NCBI RefSeq assembly: GCF_002218005.2 | Contig: NZ_AP018678.1 | Location: 1,922,001 to 1,986,000, forward strand | From: Vibrio algivorus | GTDB lineage: Bacteria; Pseudomonadota; Gammaproteobacteria; Enterobacterales; Vibrionaceae | Reading direction: 5' to 3' | DNA length: 64,000 nucleotides | In this document: one piece after another, positions 33,200 through 43,143 of the stretch | How positions within the stretch are numbered: position 1 is the first letter of the stretch | Layout: every line of letters starts with the position of its first letter | The notes under the pieces: model-generated | Seen by the model: the letters and a program-made list of their open reading frames with translations, nothing else | What the model was told of the DNA's origin: nothing | Databases searched by the model: none | Position numbers and translations under genes: made by a program

Positions 33200-34969
33200 T
33201 TGAATCAGCATAAAGAAACTTGGCCATCACTATGGCAAGAAATCGTAAACTTGGTTGCAGATCTTACCGAAGTACCGGTAGCGCTTATTATGCGTAAAAA
33301 TGCCAATAGTATGGAAGTCATAGCCACCAACAGCAATGAGGTTGATAACCCTTACCAGATTGGTGATAAGGAAACCTTATGTCATAACCTATATTGTCAT
33401 CATGTGGTACAAACAGATTCTCCTCTGCATGTTTCCAATGCTCTAAAACTAGACAAATGGAAAAACAATCCTGATATCAAGCTTGGCATGGTGGCTTATT
33501 ATGGCTTGCCGATCCATTTTCCAGATGGAAGCACCTTCGGCACTTTTTGCATTTTAGATAATAAAGAACGAGAGTTTGATGATAAGTTTCAACGCTTAGT
33601 TCAGTTACTGGCTAGCTCAATTGAAAGCTCACTGGCAATGCACATTGAAAACCTGAAATTAAATGATGAACTTCAAGAGCGAGATCATTATCACTCATTG
33701 ACCAATTTACCGACTCAATCGCTATGTCGAGATAAGTATTCACATAAAGATAATCTCAATTTATCTATTCTCTTCATTCGCAATATTCAGGCATTTGATA
33801 TTAGAGATAATCTAGGCTTAATTGATGCACAGAGGTTAACTCAAGAGTTTTATAAACAAGTAAAAAATTGTATTCCGGAAGATGTGGGAATCTACTACAT
33901 CAGTAACTCTGAAATGATATTAGTTGTTAGCTCTCAACTACCCGATACATTAGCCGGTAAAACTGAGAACCTAGCTTGTTTACTGCACGAATTATTTTCT
34001 TCTCCACTCAATTTAAACGATAAAAAAATTACCATTCCAATCAGTATTGGTTGTGCTTTCTCTTACAATAATGCACATCCTTTTGAAGAAGTCCTTGATA
34101 TGGCAACGGTTGCTTGTACTCAAGGAGCTTGTTCAGGAAAAGCATTTCATATATTTAATCCAGACCAGCAAAAATTACGCCAGCATCATTATGAAATAAC
34201 TCAACAGTTTCCAAGTGCCTTTGAAAAGAATGAGTTCTATTTAAATTATCAGCCTATCATCTCAGCCGAAACAAATCAGATTGTGGGTTGTGAAGCCTTG
34301 GTTCGTTGGAACAATGAAAAATTAGGGATGATCTCCCCTGATGAATTCATCCCCTTAGCGGAAAAGTGTGGTGCGATGGTGAAACTCGGTGATTGGATCA
34401 TCGATCAGGCGCTTGAAAGTTTAAAGCGCTGGCACAAGAAGAATCCCCCAGGCTTTTATATCAGTATTAATATCTCTAGTACTCAGTTTAGCCAAGATGA
34501 TTTTTCCGATAAGATCAAAGCGAAATTGAAGCAATATCAAATTAACCCCGATAGCATCCTACTAGAGATAACAGAAACCGCATTACTTGATAATCAGCAA
34601 CAAGTGATGAAGCACTGCCAAGAACTCTCTCAGCTAGGAGTAAAAATCGCTCTGGATGATTTTGGAACGGGATTTTCTTCTTTGAGCCACTTGCACGACT
34701 TCCCGATCGATATCGTAAAAATCGACAAAAGTTTTATCTTTAGCTTAAACAGTTCTAAAAAATCAGAACAACTGGTTAAAGGCATTGTATCACTAGGTAA
34801 AATGTTAGACTTGAAAGTGGTTGCTGAAGGGGTGGAAAGTTTAGATATCTGTCAAAATCTACAATCATTGCATTGCGACTTTATGCAAGGTTATTACTGG
34901 GATCGCCCGCTCTCTCCGGAAGATTTTGAATCCATCTACCTTGATACCAAAAGTAACGACAAAATTTAA
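33200..34969 (+). CDS. GAF - degenerate GGDEF - EAL protein, probable c-di-GMP phosphodiesterase
   Basis: Protein of 589 residues without membrane segments. A GAF sensor covers about 8-150, a degenerate GGDEF domain about 185-320 (SNSEM stands where GGDEF is expected, so no cyclase activity), and an EAL domain about 335-585. All catalytic residues of EAL enzymes are visible: CEALVRW, the Asn in ISINISS, LEITET, the acidic pair in LDDFGTGFSS, VKIDKSFI, VAEGVE and the Gln in MQGYYWDRP. It should hydrolyse c-di-GMP in response to a ligand bound by GAF. The start is TTG 33200, with GAGG 6 nt upstream; no ATG fits as well. Confidence 0.9.
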   Translation: MNQHKETWPSLWQEIVNLVADLTEVPVALIMRKNANSMEVIATNSNEVDNPYQIGDKETLCHNLYCHHVVQTDSPLHVSNALKLDKWKNNPDIKLGMVAYYGLPIHFPDGSTFGTFCILDNKEREFDDKFQRLVQLLASSIESSLAMHIENLKLNDELQERDHYHSLTNLPTQSLCRDKYSHKDNLNLSILFIRNIQAFDIRDNLGLIDAQRLTQEFYKQVKNCIPEDVGIYYISNSEMILVVSSQLPDTLAGKTENLACLLHELFSSPLNLNDKKITIPISIGCAFSYNNAHPFEEVLDMATVACTQGACSGKAFHIFNPDQQKLRQHHYEITQQFPSAFEKNEFYLNYQPIISAETNQIVGCEALVRWNNEKLGMISPDEFIPLAEKCGAMVKLGDWIIDQALESLKRWHKKNPPGFYISINISSTQFSQDDFSDKIKAKLKQYQINPDSILLEITETALLDNQQQVMKHCQELSQLGVKIALDDFGTGFSSLSHLHDFPIDIVKIDKSFIFSLNSSKKSEQLVKGIVSLGKMLDLKVVAEGVESLDICQNLQSLHCDFMQGYYWDRPLSPEDFESIYLDTKSNDKI

Positions 34970-35058
34970 ATTCAGCGAGGAGTTCATTATGACTCGATGT
35001 TTTTGTACCTAGCTGCTATACGGCTAATAAACGTCGTAAAAAATTAGCCGCTTCCAGT

Positions 35059-35304
35059 TTAAAGAGCATCATTATATTCAAATTGAATACGCGTTTTAGA
35101 CTTCAGTTCATTACAATGAGAACAGAAATAGCTCACCGAACCACAAGCCTGTATTTTTTCTGCCGTTTGTTGGCAGTCTGGACACTTAGCGACACGTGTA
35201 TAGATACGCTGGCATGCATGACATAGATACTGCTCCCCTCTCACGCTGCCACTAACTTTGAAGGTTAACTCTTCCTGACAGGAAGGACATAAATCCTGCT
35301 TCAT
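35059..35304 (-). CDS. yfgJ: Zinc-ribbon protein, YfgJ family
   Basis: Small protein of 81 residues with four CxxC pairs (CPSC, CHAC, CPDC, CSHC) that make two zinc ribbons, and the family feature IQACGSVSYFCSHC. Function unknown. In E. coli yfgJ is the neighbour of der, as here, 0.9 kb away. ATG 35304 is chosen because GAGG lies 5 nt before it; the in-frame GTG two codons upstream is part of that SD region. Confidence 0.85.
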   Translation of the reverse strand: MKQDLCPSCQEELTFKVSGSVRGEQYLCHACQRIYTRVAKCPDCQQTAEKIQACGSVSYFCSHCNELKSKTRIQFEYNDAL

Positions 35305-35726
35305 TATCACCTCAATAAAAATACCTGTAGATTTAACTCAATAGTATTATTATCCATCAAGACAAAAAATTTACTGACTTCAAATAAGATAAATAGATCT
35401 TTCACCGATCTTCCGCTTTCTACCTCGTGATCAGCGATCTACCCCATTAAGAATATTTATATCACCATATACCGAAAGCATAAGTTACATGTTCTGCATT
35501 TCAATTTTAAAAAGCACAATAATCTAAAATATTAATTTAAAACGCCATGATCCGATATTTTAAATATTCCACAAAACGCTATTTAGGCTATTAAACCAAA
35601 AGATCATCGTCTTACAGGAGAAGTGACTTCTAATTATAATTCATGCTTCCTACGTACTTATCTAGATAACCCAGATTTGGATAACTAGAGCGACTCAATA
35701 CTACTCTTCTAGCGTCTAACTACGTT

Positions 35727-36128
35727 TAATACCAATCACACTAATTAGATGGTCAGAAATTGCGTAAGTAAAAGGCTTGATAACAAGGCGGAAATTTTCG
35801 ATAAGTAGTCATTCTACAATAAAAATTTCTTACGAAGTGATCGAGTCTTTTAACAAACAAAAATGATCAGATAATTAACCTCAACTTCGGATAAGAGTGT
35901 CACAATAATTAACCTAACACACTGATATAAAAATGATAAAAACATCTGTCAGGCATCTAGGATTGATGACTTTCTCTCAATGCTGCAATTTGGGATGGAT
36001 AACAAGGCAAAATCATAAGTCAATAGCTTGCCTATTGCGTTGATTTTAACGAAGTTAGACGCCTAAAGTGCTGTATTGAGTGACTTCTAGTTATCCGCAG
36101 CTGAGGTTAATTAGTGCGATTGGTATTA
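35727..36128. repeat. 402-bp composite inverted-repeat element upstream of yfgJ and downstream of der
   Basis: The ends are 21-bp inverted repeats (TAATACCAATCACACTAATT and its complement, one mismatch) at 35727-35747 and 36108-36128. The right end region (36091-36113) has an inverted copy inside the element at 35872-35894, so at least two related units are nested. No ORF. It occupies much of the 903-bp gap 35305-36207; the rest (35305-35726) is AT-rich without recognisable signals. Looks like a non-autonomous MITE-type element. Confidence 0.7.
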
Positions 36129-36143
36129 GATAAATAGACTGAC

Positions 36144-36174
36144 ATACAAAAATACCACTCAATTGAGTGGTATT
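36144..36174 (-). terminator. Terminator after der
   Basis: Perfect 24-bp palindrome of arms AATACCACTCAA/TTGAGTGGTATT (36151-36174), followed on the minus strand by five T. Confidence 0.85.
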
Positions 36175-36207
36175 TAAAGTTAGAGATTATAGTGAATGCA
36201 GTAAAAA

Positions 36208-37713
36208 CTACTTCTTACGGCCACGCTTAATCAAACTTACCATACGCTTACGCTTCTGCTCTTCAGAATAGCCCGCTTTTTTGGTTGGCGCTTGATTCTC
36301 AAATGGGTTCTCACTATTTTGGAATTGAATACGAATTGGTGTGCCCATAATTTCTAGAGAACGACGGAAATAATTCATCAAGTAGCGTTTGTATGAATCT
36401 GGTAAATCTTTTACCTGATTTCCATGCACAACCACGATTGGCGGATTATAACCACCAGCGTGGGCATATTTCATCTTCACACGGCGGCCACGAATAAGCG
36501 GCGGCTGGTGATCATCTTGAGCCATCTTCATGATACGAGTTAGCACAGAAGTACCAACACGTGTCGTGGCAGACTTATACGCTTCTTGTACTGATTCAAA
36601 TAGGTGCCCAACACCCGTACCATGTAACGCAGAGATAAAGTGAATTCGAGCAAAGTCAACGAAACCTAAACGACGATCTAGCTCTTTCTTCACGCGTTCT
36701 TTGACATCTGTATCAAGACCATCCCACTTATTAACCGCAATCACGAGCGAACGGCCGGCATTTAGCGCAAAACCTAATAAGCTAAGATCTTGATCTGAGA
36801 TATTCTCACGAGCATCAATGATGACTAGGACAACGTTAGCATCTTCAATTGCTTTTAAGGTTTTAATGACCGAGAACTTTTCAACAGCTTCATTAATACG
36901 CTTACGACGGCGAACACCGGCAGTATCAATCAGCACATATTCACGCTCATCACGCTTCATTGGAATATAGATTGAGTCACGAGTGGTCCCTGGCATATCG
37001 TAAACTACGACACGCTCTTCACCTAGAATACGGTTAGTGAGCGTTGATTTACCAACATTTGGTCGACCAATGATAGCAAGTTTAATTGGTTGATCTTGTA
37101 AGCGTTTGAATTCAGCTTCAGCTTGCTCTTCAGTGTATTCAAGCTGTTCTTCTTCTACATCTACATCGCCAGTAAGATCTTCAATTCCACCATTAAGTAG
37201 TGCCTGCTCTGCTGCAAGTTCATCTGAAAATGGTTTTAATGCTTTATCAATTAAGCTCATTACACCACGCCCATGCGCAGCGGCAATTTGATAAATCTTA
37301 TCCATACCTAGCTGCCAAAACTCTGCGCTTGCCGCATCAGCATCAATACCATCGACTTTATTAACAACTAGCATGCTTGGTTTTTCACGCATACGCAGGT
37401 GACGAGCGATCGCTTCATCGGCAACAGTTAGGCCAGCACGGCCATCGACCATAAATAAAACGACATCTGCTTCTTCAATCGCTGCTAATGACTGTTCTGC
37501 CATCTTGGTTTCTACGCCATCTTCAGTACCATCGATACCACCAGTATCGATTACGATGAACTCATGTTCACCCGATTTAGCTTGACCATATTTACGATCG
37601 CGAGTTAAGCCTGGAAAGTCAGCCACCAGTGCGTCACGTGTACGTGTAAGACGATTAAATAACGTGGATTTACCAACGTTTGGACGCCCAACTAGAGCCA
37701 CTACAGGAATCAT
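36208..37713 (-). CDS. der: Ribosome assembly GTPase Der (EngA)
   Basis: Essential GTPase of 501 residues for 50S subunit assembly. It has two G domains, each with GRPNVGKST P-loops (residues about 8 and 215), DTGG/DTAG and NKVD/NKWD motifs, then a KH-like C-terminal domain and a basic tail. ATG 37713 has GAGGT 6 nt upstream; the frame nine codons longer has no SD. Preceded by two strong hairpins in the bamB-der spacer. Confidence 0.97.
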   Translation of the reverse strand: MIPVVALVGRPNVGKSTLFNRLTRTRDALVADFPGLTRDRKYGQAKSGEHEFIVIDTGGIDGTEDGVETKMAEQSLAAIEEADVVLFMVDGRAGLTVADEAIARHLRMREKPSMLVVNKVDGIDADAASAEFWQLGMDKIYQIAAAHGRGVMSLIDKALKPFSDELAAEQALLNGGIEDLTGDVDVEEEQLEYTEEQAEAEFKRLQDQPIKLAIIGRPNVGKSTLTNRILGEERVVVYDMPGTTRDSIYIPMKRDEREYVLIDTAGVRRRKRINEAVEKFSVIKTLKAIEDANVVLVIIDARENISDQDLSLLGFALNAGRSLVIAVNKWDGLDTDVKERVKKELDRRLGFVDFARIHFISALHGTGVGHLFESVQEAYKSATTRVGTSVLTRIMKMAQDDHQPPLIRGRRVKMKYAHAGGYNPPIVVVHGNQVKDLPDSYKRYLMNYFRRSLEIMGTPIRIQFQNSENPFENQAPTKKAGYSEEQKRKRMVSLIKRGRKK

Positions 37714-37744
37714 ATTTACCTCTACAATCTTTAAAATCACATCA

Positions 37745-37881
37745 GTAGTTATAGGTAATGATCATCTATATTATGATGGTTACCTATAACTACTCAATCT
37801 ATTCAACATTCTTAGTTAGCCACTTAAATAGCATAGCTAAGAATAACAACGGCTCCTATAATCCGAGTTGGATAGGAGCCG
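37745..37881 (-). other. Two strong hairpins in the bamB-der spacer
   Basis: Hairpin 1: perfect 14-bp arms GTAGTTATAGGTAA/TTACCTATAACTAC (37745-37758 with 37780-37793), directly upstream of the der ribosome site. Hairpin 2: perfect 10-bp arms CGGCTCCTAT/ATAGGAGCCG (37850-37859 with 37872-37881), followed on the minus strand by a mildly T-rich stretch. They may attenuate read-through from bamB, stabilise der mRNA or end the upstream transcript. Confidence 0.6.
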
Positions 37882-37918
37882 ATTACTCATACTGATAAAA
37901 TCAGGGGCGCAGATTATA

Positions 37919-39085
37919 TCACGATCCTTCAGGGATCTGCATTTTCTTTATATCGCCATCACGACCAATGATAATAAAACCATCATCTGTTTCAATTGGT
38001 GCGGCCGCGATTCCTTCATCATCAATTAACTGTTGAGCAACAAATTTACCAGAAGTTCTATCTAGCCAATGTAGATAACCCTCTCCATCTGCCACAACTA
38101 AGTAATTACCGATCATCACAGGTGCGGTTAACTGACGATATTCTAGAGATTCATTGCTCCAAATTTCAGTACCACTACGGATATCTACCGCTGAAATATG
38201 ATCTTTATCGGTGACAACAAAAATACGACTAGCATCAGTTGCAAGATCGGTTGCAGAAGAATAAGTACGTTTCCACATTGGCGCACCTGAACGTAAATCA
38301 ATCGCTACCAACTGACCATTGACACCAACGGCGTATAGGTTAGCGCCGATAATTAATGGGCTAGCATCAACATCGACGAGACGATCAATTTCTGTTGAGC
38401 CTTTTGGAGTACCAATCGGTTGTTGCCACAATAACTGACCACGTTGAATCAATGCTGCAGCAAGACGGCCATTTGCCATCCCCCAAAATACCCCCCCTGA
38501 AATAGAAACAGGAGAACTATCACCACGTAAGGTTAAGTTAGGTACTTCATTGCTGATATCCCACACTTGCTCTCCGGAATCTTGCTTTAAAGCAACCAGA
38601 GAGCCTTTACTGGTATGCAACATCACTAGGCTTTCATCGGCTAATGGCTTTGCTAAGATTTCACCATCGACTTTCTGCTGCCAAACAATGGAACCATCTT
38701 CAACCGAAAGAGCAAACGCTTCGCCATTTTCAGTACCGATATATAACTTATCATAAGAAGCAGTTAAACCGCCGGATAAACGAGCTGGGCCACCTTCTGA
38801 TAAATCTTGTTCCCAGAGAGTCTTGCCAGTATCAGGATCCAGTGCTTTGACTTCACCATCTCGGCTCGCAACAAATACTTTGTCATAAGCATACACTGGA
38901 GAAAGTTTTGAAAAATAATGTCCAACCCCATCACCAATAGAAGCACTCCACTCAGTTGTCGGAGTAAATTGGCTGTTTACGACTGGTAGCGGTGCCATCA
39001 CAATCGTATCTTCTTCGCTAGAACAGCCGAGTAGAGCAAGTGCAATAGCTGAAATCGCTAAGCTGCGGTTGAACATTTTCTTCAT
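37919..39085 (-). CDS. bamB: Outer membrane assembly lipoprotein BamB
   Basis: Lipoprotein of 388 residues of the BAM complex that folds beta-barrel proteins into the outer membrane. The signal peptide ends at lipobox ALLGC, and an eight-bladed PQQ-like propeller follows (repeated Ala-x-Asp-x-x-(S/T)-G-x-x-x-W units such as LDPDTGKTLWEQ). ATG 39085 is preferred because AAGGG lies 10 nt upstream, while the ATG three codons earlier touches that SD. Starts 13 bp after yfgM. Confidence 0.96.
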   Translation of the reverse strand: MKKMFNRSLAISAIALALLGCSSEEDTIVMAPLPVVNSQFTPTTEWSASIGDGVGHYFSKLSPVYAYDKVFVASRDGEVKALDPDTGKTLWEQDLSEGGPARLSGGLTASYDKLYIGTENGEAFALSVEDGSIVWQQKVDGEILAKPLADESLVMLHTSKGSLVALKQDSGEQVWDISNEVPNLTLRGDSSPVSISGGVFWGMANGRLAAALIQRGQLLWQQPIGTPKGSTEIDRLVDVDASPLIIGANLYAVGVNGQLVAIDLRSGAPMWKRTYSSATDLATDASRIFVVTDKDHISAVDIRSGTEIWSNESLEYRQLTAPVMIGNYLVVADGEGYLHWLDRTSGKFVAQQLIDDEGIAAAPIETDDGFIIIGRDGDIKKMQIPEGS

Positions 39086-39097
39086 GCAAGACATCCC

Positions 39098-39715
39098 TTA
39101 CTTTGCAAGATCATCAAGTTTAATTTGTAGTGCTTGATTGGTTGAACCATCTTGTTGTGCTTGAGTATATGCTTTCATTGCGGCGTCTTTATCACCTTTT
39201 AGCAGATAAATATCACCCATAAGCTCTTGGTTTCTTGCCTTCCAAGCTTCTGATTTCACATCTGAAACTGTTTTAATCGCATTATCATAGTCACCTTGTG
39301 CCGCGAGTACGCGTGCAGTACGGTAAGCGATAATTGGCGTTAAGGTTTCATCTTTGGTATTAGCTTGAGCCCATTTTAACTGAGTAAGAGCATCATCAAG
39401 CTTATCAGCATCGATTTGTACTTTTGCTAGTTGTAATGCAGTTAAAACCGCATAAGCCGTTTTATCGTTATTATCAATAAACTCTTGCGCTGATGCAGCA
39501 GCATCAATACCTTTCGCCTCAATATTCGAAACGATGGCCGTATAACCATGCGATGCGGTTTCTTGCGCCGTCGTTTGGGTGTCTTGATAGTAACGCCACC
39601 CCAAAATGCCACCAATACCAACAACAACACCGATAATCACGGCTTTACCGTTCGCTTGCCACCAATCTTTAATTGCTTCTACTTGTTGTTCTTCATCAGC
39701 GTCGTAGATACTCAC
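39098..39715 (-). CDS. yfgM: YfgM family ancillary SecYEG translocon subunit
   Basis: Protein of 205 residues with a short cytoplasmic N-terminus, one membrane helix (about 22-40, AVIIGVVVGIGGILGW) and a periplasmic tetratricopeptide-like domain. In E. coli YfgM binds SecYEG and PpiD and helps pass exported proteins to chaperones. It sits between hisS and bamB as in other gammaproteobacteria. Confidence 0.93.
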   Translation of the reverse strand: MSIYDADEEQQVEAIKDWWQANGKAVIIGVVVGIGGILGWRYYQDTQTTAQETASHGYTAIVSNIEAKGIDAAASAQEFIDNNDKTAYAVLTALQLAKVQIDADKLDDALTQLKWAQANTKDETLTPIIAYRTARVLAAQGDYDNAIKTVSDVKSEAWKARNQELMGDIYLLKGDKDAAMKAYTQAQQDGSTNQALQIKLDDLAK

Positions 39716-39749
39716 GTCCTGTCCTCTTAAATAAATCGACTCAATAAAA

Positions 39750-41018
39750 TTAAATAATGTTAGCTAAATGAGCAGCAACATCGGCTTGCGGCATAGTTTG
39801 TTGTTCACCACCAGCGAGATTTTTAACCACAATACTTTGCTCTGCTACTTCATTTTCACCCAATACCAGTGCAATAGTTGCGCCTACTTTATCCGCACGT
39901 TTGAATTGCTTCTTAAAGTTACCGCCGCCAAAGTGAGTCATAAGACGAAGTCCCGGTACTGATTCACGTAATTGCTCAGCAAACTTCATACCATTAACTA
40001 AAGTACCTTCACCTGCCGTCACTAAATAAACATCAACCGCTTTACGAGTGTCATTAAGCTCTAAGGTTTCTAGCATTAAGACTAAACGCTCAAGCCCCAT
40101 CGCAAAACCGACTGCTGGAGCCGGTTTACCACCAAGCTGTTCAACTAGACCATCATAACGACCACCACCACAAACGGTACCTTGTGAGCCTAAGCTTTCG
40201 GTAATCCACTCAAAAACCGTTTTATTGTAGTAATCTAAACCACGAACTAAACGTTGATTAACTTGGTATTCAATGCCCGCAGCATCGAGTAATTCACATA
40301 GACCAGCAAAGTGGGCTTTTGAGTCATCATCAAGATAATCAGCTAATTGAGGTGCATCGACTAAAATTGCTTGGATTTCAGGGTTTTTAGTATCCAATAC
40401 ACGCAGAGGGTTGGTATACATACGACGTTTGCAGTCTTCGTCCAGCACATCAATATGCTGTTCTAAAAACTCAATCAAGACATTACGGTAGTGTTGACGA
40501 GCTTCTAAAGAACCAATCGAGTTTAATTCAAGACGAACATGCTTATCGATCCCCAACTCACGCCATAAGCGCGCAGTCATCATAATCAATTCCGCATCAA
40601 CATCCGGTCCTTGTAAACCAAAAACTTCAACACCGACTTGGTGGAATTGGCGATAACGACCTTTTTGTGGACGTTCATGGCGGAACATTGGACCCATGTA
40701 CCACAAACGTTGCTCTTGGTTATAAATCAAACCATTTTCAATTCCAGCACGTACACAACCTGCGGTTCCTTCAGGGCGCAGAGTTAAGCTATCGCCATTA
40801 CGGTCTTCAAAGGTGTACATTTCTTTTTCAACCACATCGGTGACTTCACCAATTGCACGCTTAAATAGGTTCGTCATCTCAACGATTGGCATACGGATCT
40901 CATTGTATCCATAAGAGCTAACGACACGCTTCACAGCGTCTTCAACTTTATGCCAAAGTGGAGATTGTGTCGGAAGGCAGTCGTTCATACCTCGAATTGC
41001 TTGAATTATTTTAGTCAC
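39750..41018 (-). CDS. hisS: Histidyl-tRNA synthetase
   Basis: Class II synthetase of 422 residues. Motif 2 region MFRHERPQKGRYRQFHQVGV, the histidine motif RGLDYYNKTVFEW and motif 3 AVGFAMGLERLVLML are visible, followed by the anticodon-binding domain. Starts 31 bp after ispG. Confidence 0.97.
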   Translation of the reverse strand: MTKIIQAIRGMNDCLPTQSPLWHKVEDAVKRVVSSYGYNEIRMPIVEMTNLFKRAIGEVTDVVEKEMYTFEDRNGDSLTLRPEGTAGCVRAGIENGLIYNQEQRLWYMGPMFRHERPQKGRYRQFHQVGVEVFGLQGPDVDAELIMMTARLWRELGIDKHVRLELNSIGSLEARQHYRNVLIEFLEQHIDVLDEDCKRRMYTNPLRVLDTKNPEIQAILVDAPQLADYLDDDSKAHFAGLCELLDAAGIEYQVNQRLVRGLDYYNKTVFEWITESLGSQGTVCGGGRYDGLVEQLGGKPAPAVGFAMGLERLVLMLETLELNDTRKAVDVYLVTAGEGTLVNGMKFAEQLRESVPGLRLMTHFGGGNFKKQFKRADKVGATIALVLGENEVAEQSIVVKNLAGGEQQTMPQADVAAHLANII

Positions 41019-41048
41019 AGTCTTTACCGTTTATATTCGTATAGGTGA

Positions 41049-42170
41049 TTATTTATCGATGTGGCTGATATCAATACGGTTATTGCTATCTAACATGGAT
41101 GCTTTGGCGCGAATCTTCGCTTCTAGTTGATCGATAACATTATCATTATCAAAGCGCTCTTTCTGACGTTTACCATCTTCATAAAACGCACTTTTCTTAT
41201 TACCGCCAGCGATACCCATGTGCGAAACTTCAGCTTCACCTGGGCCATTAACGACACAACCAATAATAGAAACATCCATTGGAGTAATGATGTCTTCTAA
41301 ACGTTCTTCTAGCGCATTAACTGTACCAATAACGTCAAACTCTTGACGTGAACAGGTAGGACATGCGATGAAGTTAATGCCACGAGAACGAATACGCAGC
41401 GACTTCAATATATCGAAACCAACTTTAATTTCTTCAACAGGATTAGCGGCCAGAGAAATACGTAGCGTATCGCCTATACCTTCCGCTAGCAGCATACCTA
41501 GGCCAACAGCCGATTTAACAGAGCCAGCACGAGCACCACCGGCTTCGGTGATCCCTAGGTGTAATGGTTGGTCGATCTGTTTTGCCAGTAAGCGATAGGA
41601 ATCTACGGCTAAGAATACATCAGAGGCTTTCACACTGACTTTAAATTGATCAAAGTTCAGGCGATCAAGAATATCAACATGACGCATTGCTGATTCCACT
41701 AATGCTTCCGCAGTAGGTTCACCATATTTTTGTTGAATTTCTTTCTCTAAAGAGCCGCCATTAACACCAATTCGAATTGGAATATTTTTGTCGCGAGCAC
41801 AATCAACAACTGCACGAATACGGTCTTCATTACCAATATTACCAGGGTTAATTCTTAAGCAATCAACACCATATTCCGCTACTTTTAACGCAATGCGATA
41901 ATCAAAATGTATATCCGCGACAAGAGGAACATTCACTTGTTGTTTAATTAGCTTAAAGGCTTCTGCTGCATCCATTGTCGGTACAGATACGCGAACAATA
42001 TCCGCGCCCACTTTCTCAAGTGATTTTATTTGAGCGACAGTTGCTTCAACATCAGTAGTGCGAGTGTTAGTCATTGACTGAACAGCAATAGGTGCACCAT
42101 CACCAATTGGCACGTTACCAACATAAATACGGGTCGACTTACGTCGTTTAATAGGAGATTCGTGTTGCAT
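41049..42170 (-). CDS. ispG: 4-hydroxy-3-methylbut-2-enyl-diphosphate synthase
   Basis: [4Fe-4S] enzyme of 373 residues, the penultimate step of the MEP isoprenoid pathway. TIM barrel plus C-terminal cluster domain with cysteines in FIACPTCSRQEFD and IIGCVVNGPGE. It depends on the Isc machinery encoded further along this window. Starts 8 bp after rodZ. Confidence 0.97.
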   Translation of the reverse strand: MQHESPIKRRKSTRIYVGNVPIGDGAPIAVQSMTNTRTTDVEATVAQIKSLEKVGADIVRVSVPTMDAAEAFKLIKQQVNVPLVADIHFDYRIALKVAEYGVDCLRINPGNIGNEDRIRAVVDCARDKNIPIRIGVNGGSLEKEIQQKYGEPTAEALVESAMRHVDILDRLNFDQFKVSVKASDVFLAVDSYRLLAKQIDQPLHLGITEAGGARAGSVKSAVGLGMLLAEGIGDTLRISLAANPVEEIKVGFDILKSLRIRSRGINFIACPTCSRQEFDVIGTVNALEERLEDIITPMDVSIIGCVVNGPGEAEVSHMGIAGGNKKSAFYEDGKRQKERFDNDNVIDQLEAKIRAKASMLDSNNRIDISHIDK

Positions 42171-42177
42171 AATAATT

Positions 42178-43143
42178 CTACGGTAATGTCAATCGGGCCA
42201 CTTTACCTGGAGTATACTTAGAAAGATCAACAGGTTCTTCAGCTAACGAAATAGACACGCCTTCAGGAGCGCCTAAAATAATAGAGTAAGGTGCTTTACC
42301 CGTTAAGGTTAAAGATTCACCGGCTTTTTTCAGTCCAGTCGCAAGTACTGAGCCTGAGCTATCTTTTACTTGTATCCAACAATCATCTTTAAAGTTCATT
42401 GCTAGAACATTATCCGTTTGTTGTTGTGTTGAATCTTGAGCAACATCTTGGCTTTCTGCTTGGGTAGATCCTAGCGTCTCTGAGGATTCAACGGCATTGT
42501 CACCCAATGAAACTTGCTCTGTTTCTATCGCTTCTGATTGAGTGTCTACTTCAGGCTGATTATCGCCTGCCTCTGTAGAACCTAGTTCCGATGGGGTTGA
42601 TAATTCAGCGATTACATCTTCTTCAGAAGCAAGCTCTTTTGGAGCACCTTCTACTTGTTCAGGCTCACTCACAGCGTTTTCTTGTTGCTGAGAAGACAGA
42701 GATGAAGGGGATAATGTGTCAAGTTGGTGATTCTGCCACCACCATACTGATGAGATCCCGATGATGACAACTAAGATCCCCCAAGTTAAACGCATGATAC
42801 GATTATCATGTTGTTGTTTCTTGGTTTTTTGAGAAAAGCTATGCATAGGCTGTTCTTTATGCTGCCCTCTTCCCGACTCTTCTAGAGCTGCAAGGATATC
42901 TTTCTCTTTGATGCCAACGGCCTTAGCGTAAGATCGAAAATAGCCACGAATAAATGTGGCTACATGATGGCTATCGAAATGATTACTTTCGATATTTTCA
43001 ATCACAGATACTTTTAAGCGTAAACGTTCAGAAATGTCCTTCTGAGTTAACCCTAATTCTTCTCTTCTTTGGCGTAATATTTCACCAGGAAGGATTTTGT
43101 GATTGTCTGATTTTTGCTCTAACTCGTTATTTTCAGTACTCAT
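42178..43143 (-). CDS. rodZ: Cytoskeleton protein RodZ
   Basis: Bitopic protein of 321 residues that links MreB to the elongasome. Cytoplasmic helix-turn-helix (about 18-85, GEILRQRREELGLTQKDISE), a membrane helix (about 120-138), a Ser/Glu/Gln-rich periplasmic linker and a C-terminal beta domain. ATG 43143 (AGG 5 nt upstream) lies 11 nt inside pilW; the 20-codon longer frame is inside pilW. Confidence 0.93.
   Translation of the reverse strand: MSTENNELEQKSDNHKILPGEILRQRREELGLTQKDISERLRLKVSVIENIESNHFDSHHVATFIRGYFRSYAKAVGIKEKDILAALEESGRGQHKEQPMHSFSQKTKKQQHDNRIMRLTWGILVVIIGISSVWWWQNHQLDTLSPSSLSSQQQENAVSEPEQVEGAPKELASEEDVIAELSTPSELGSTEAGDNQPEVDTQSEAIETEQVSLGDNAVESSETLGSTQAESQDVAQDSTQQQTDNVLAMNFKDDCWIQVKDSSGSVLATGLKKAGESLTLTGKAPYSIILGAPEGVSISLAEEPVDLSKYTPGKVARLTLP

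Noticed and set aside
33770..34170. Active diguanylate cyclase
   Set aside because: The GGDEF signature position reads SNSEM, which cannot catalyse c-di-GMP synthesis.
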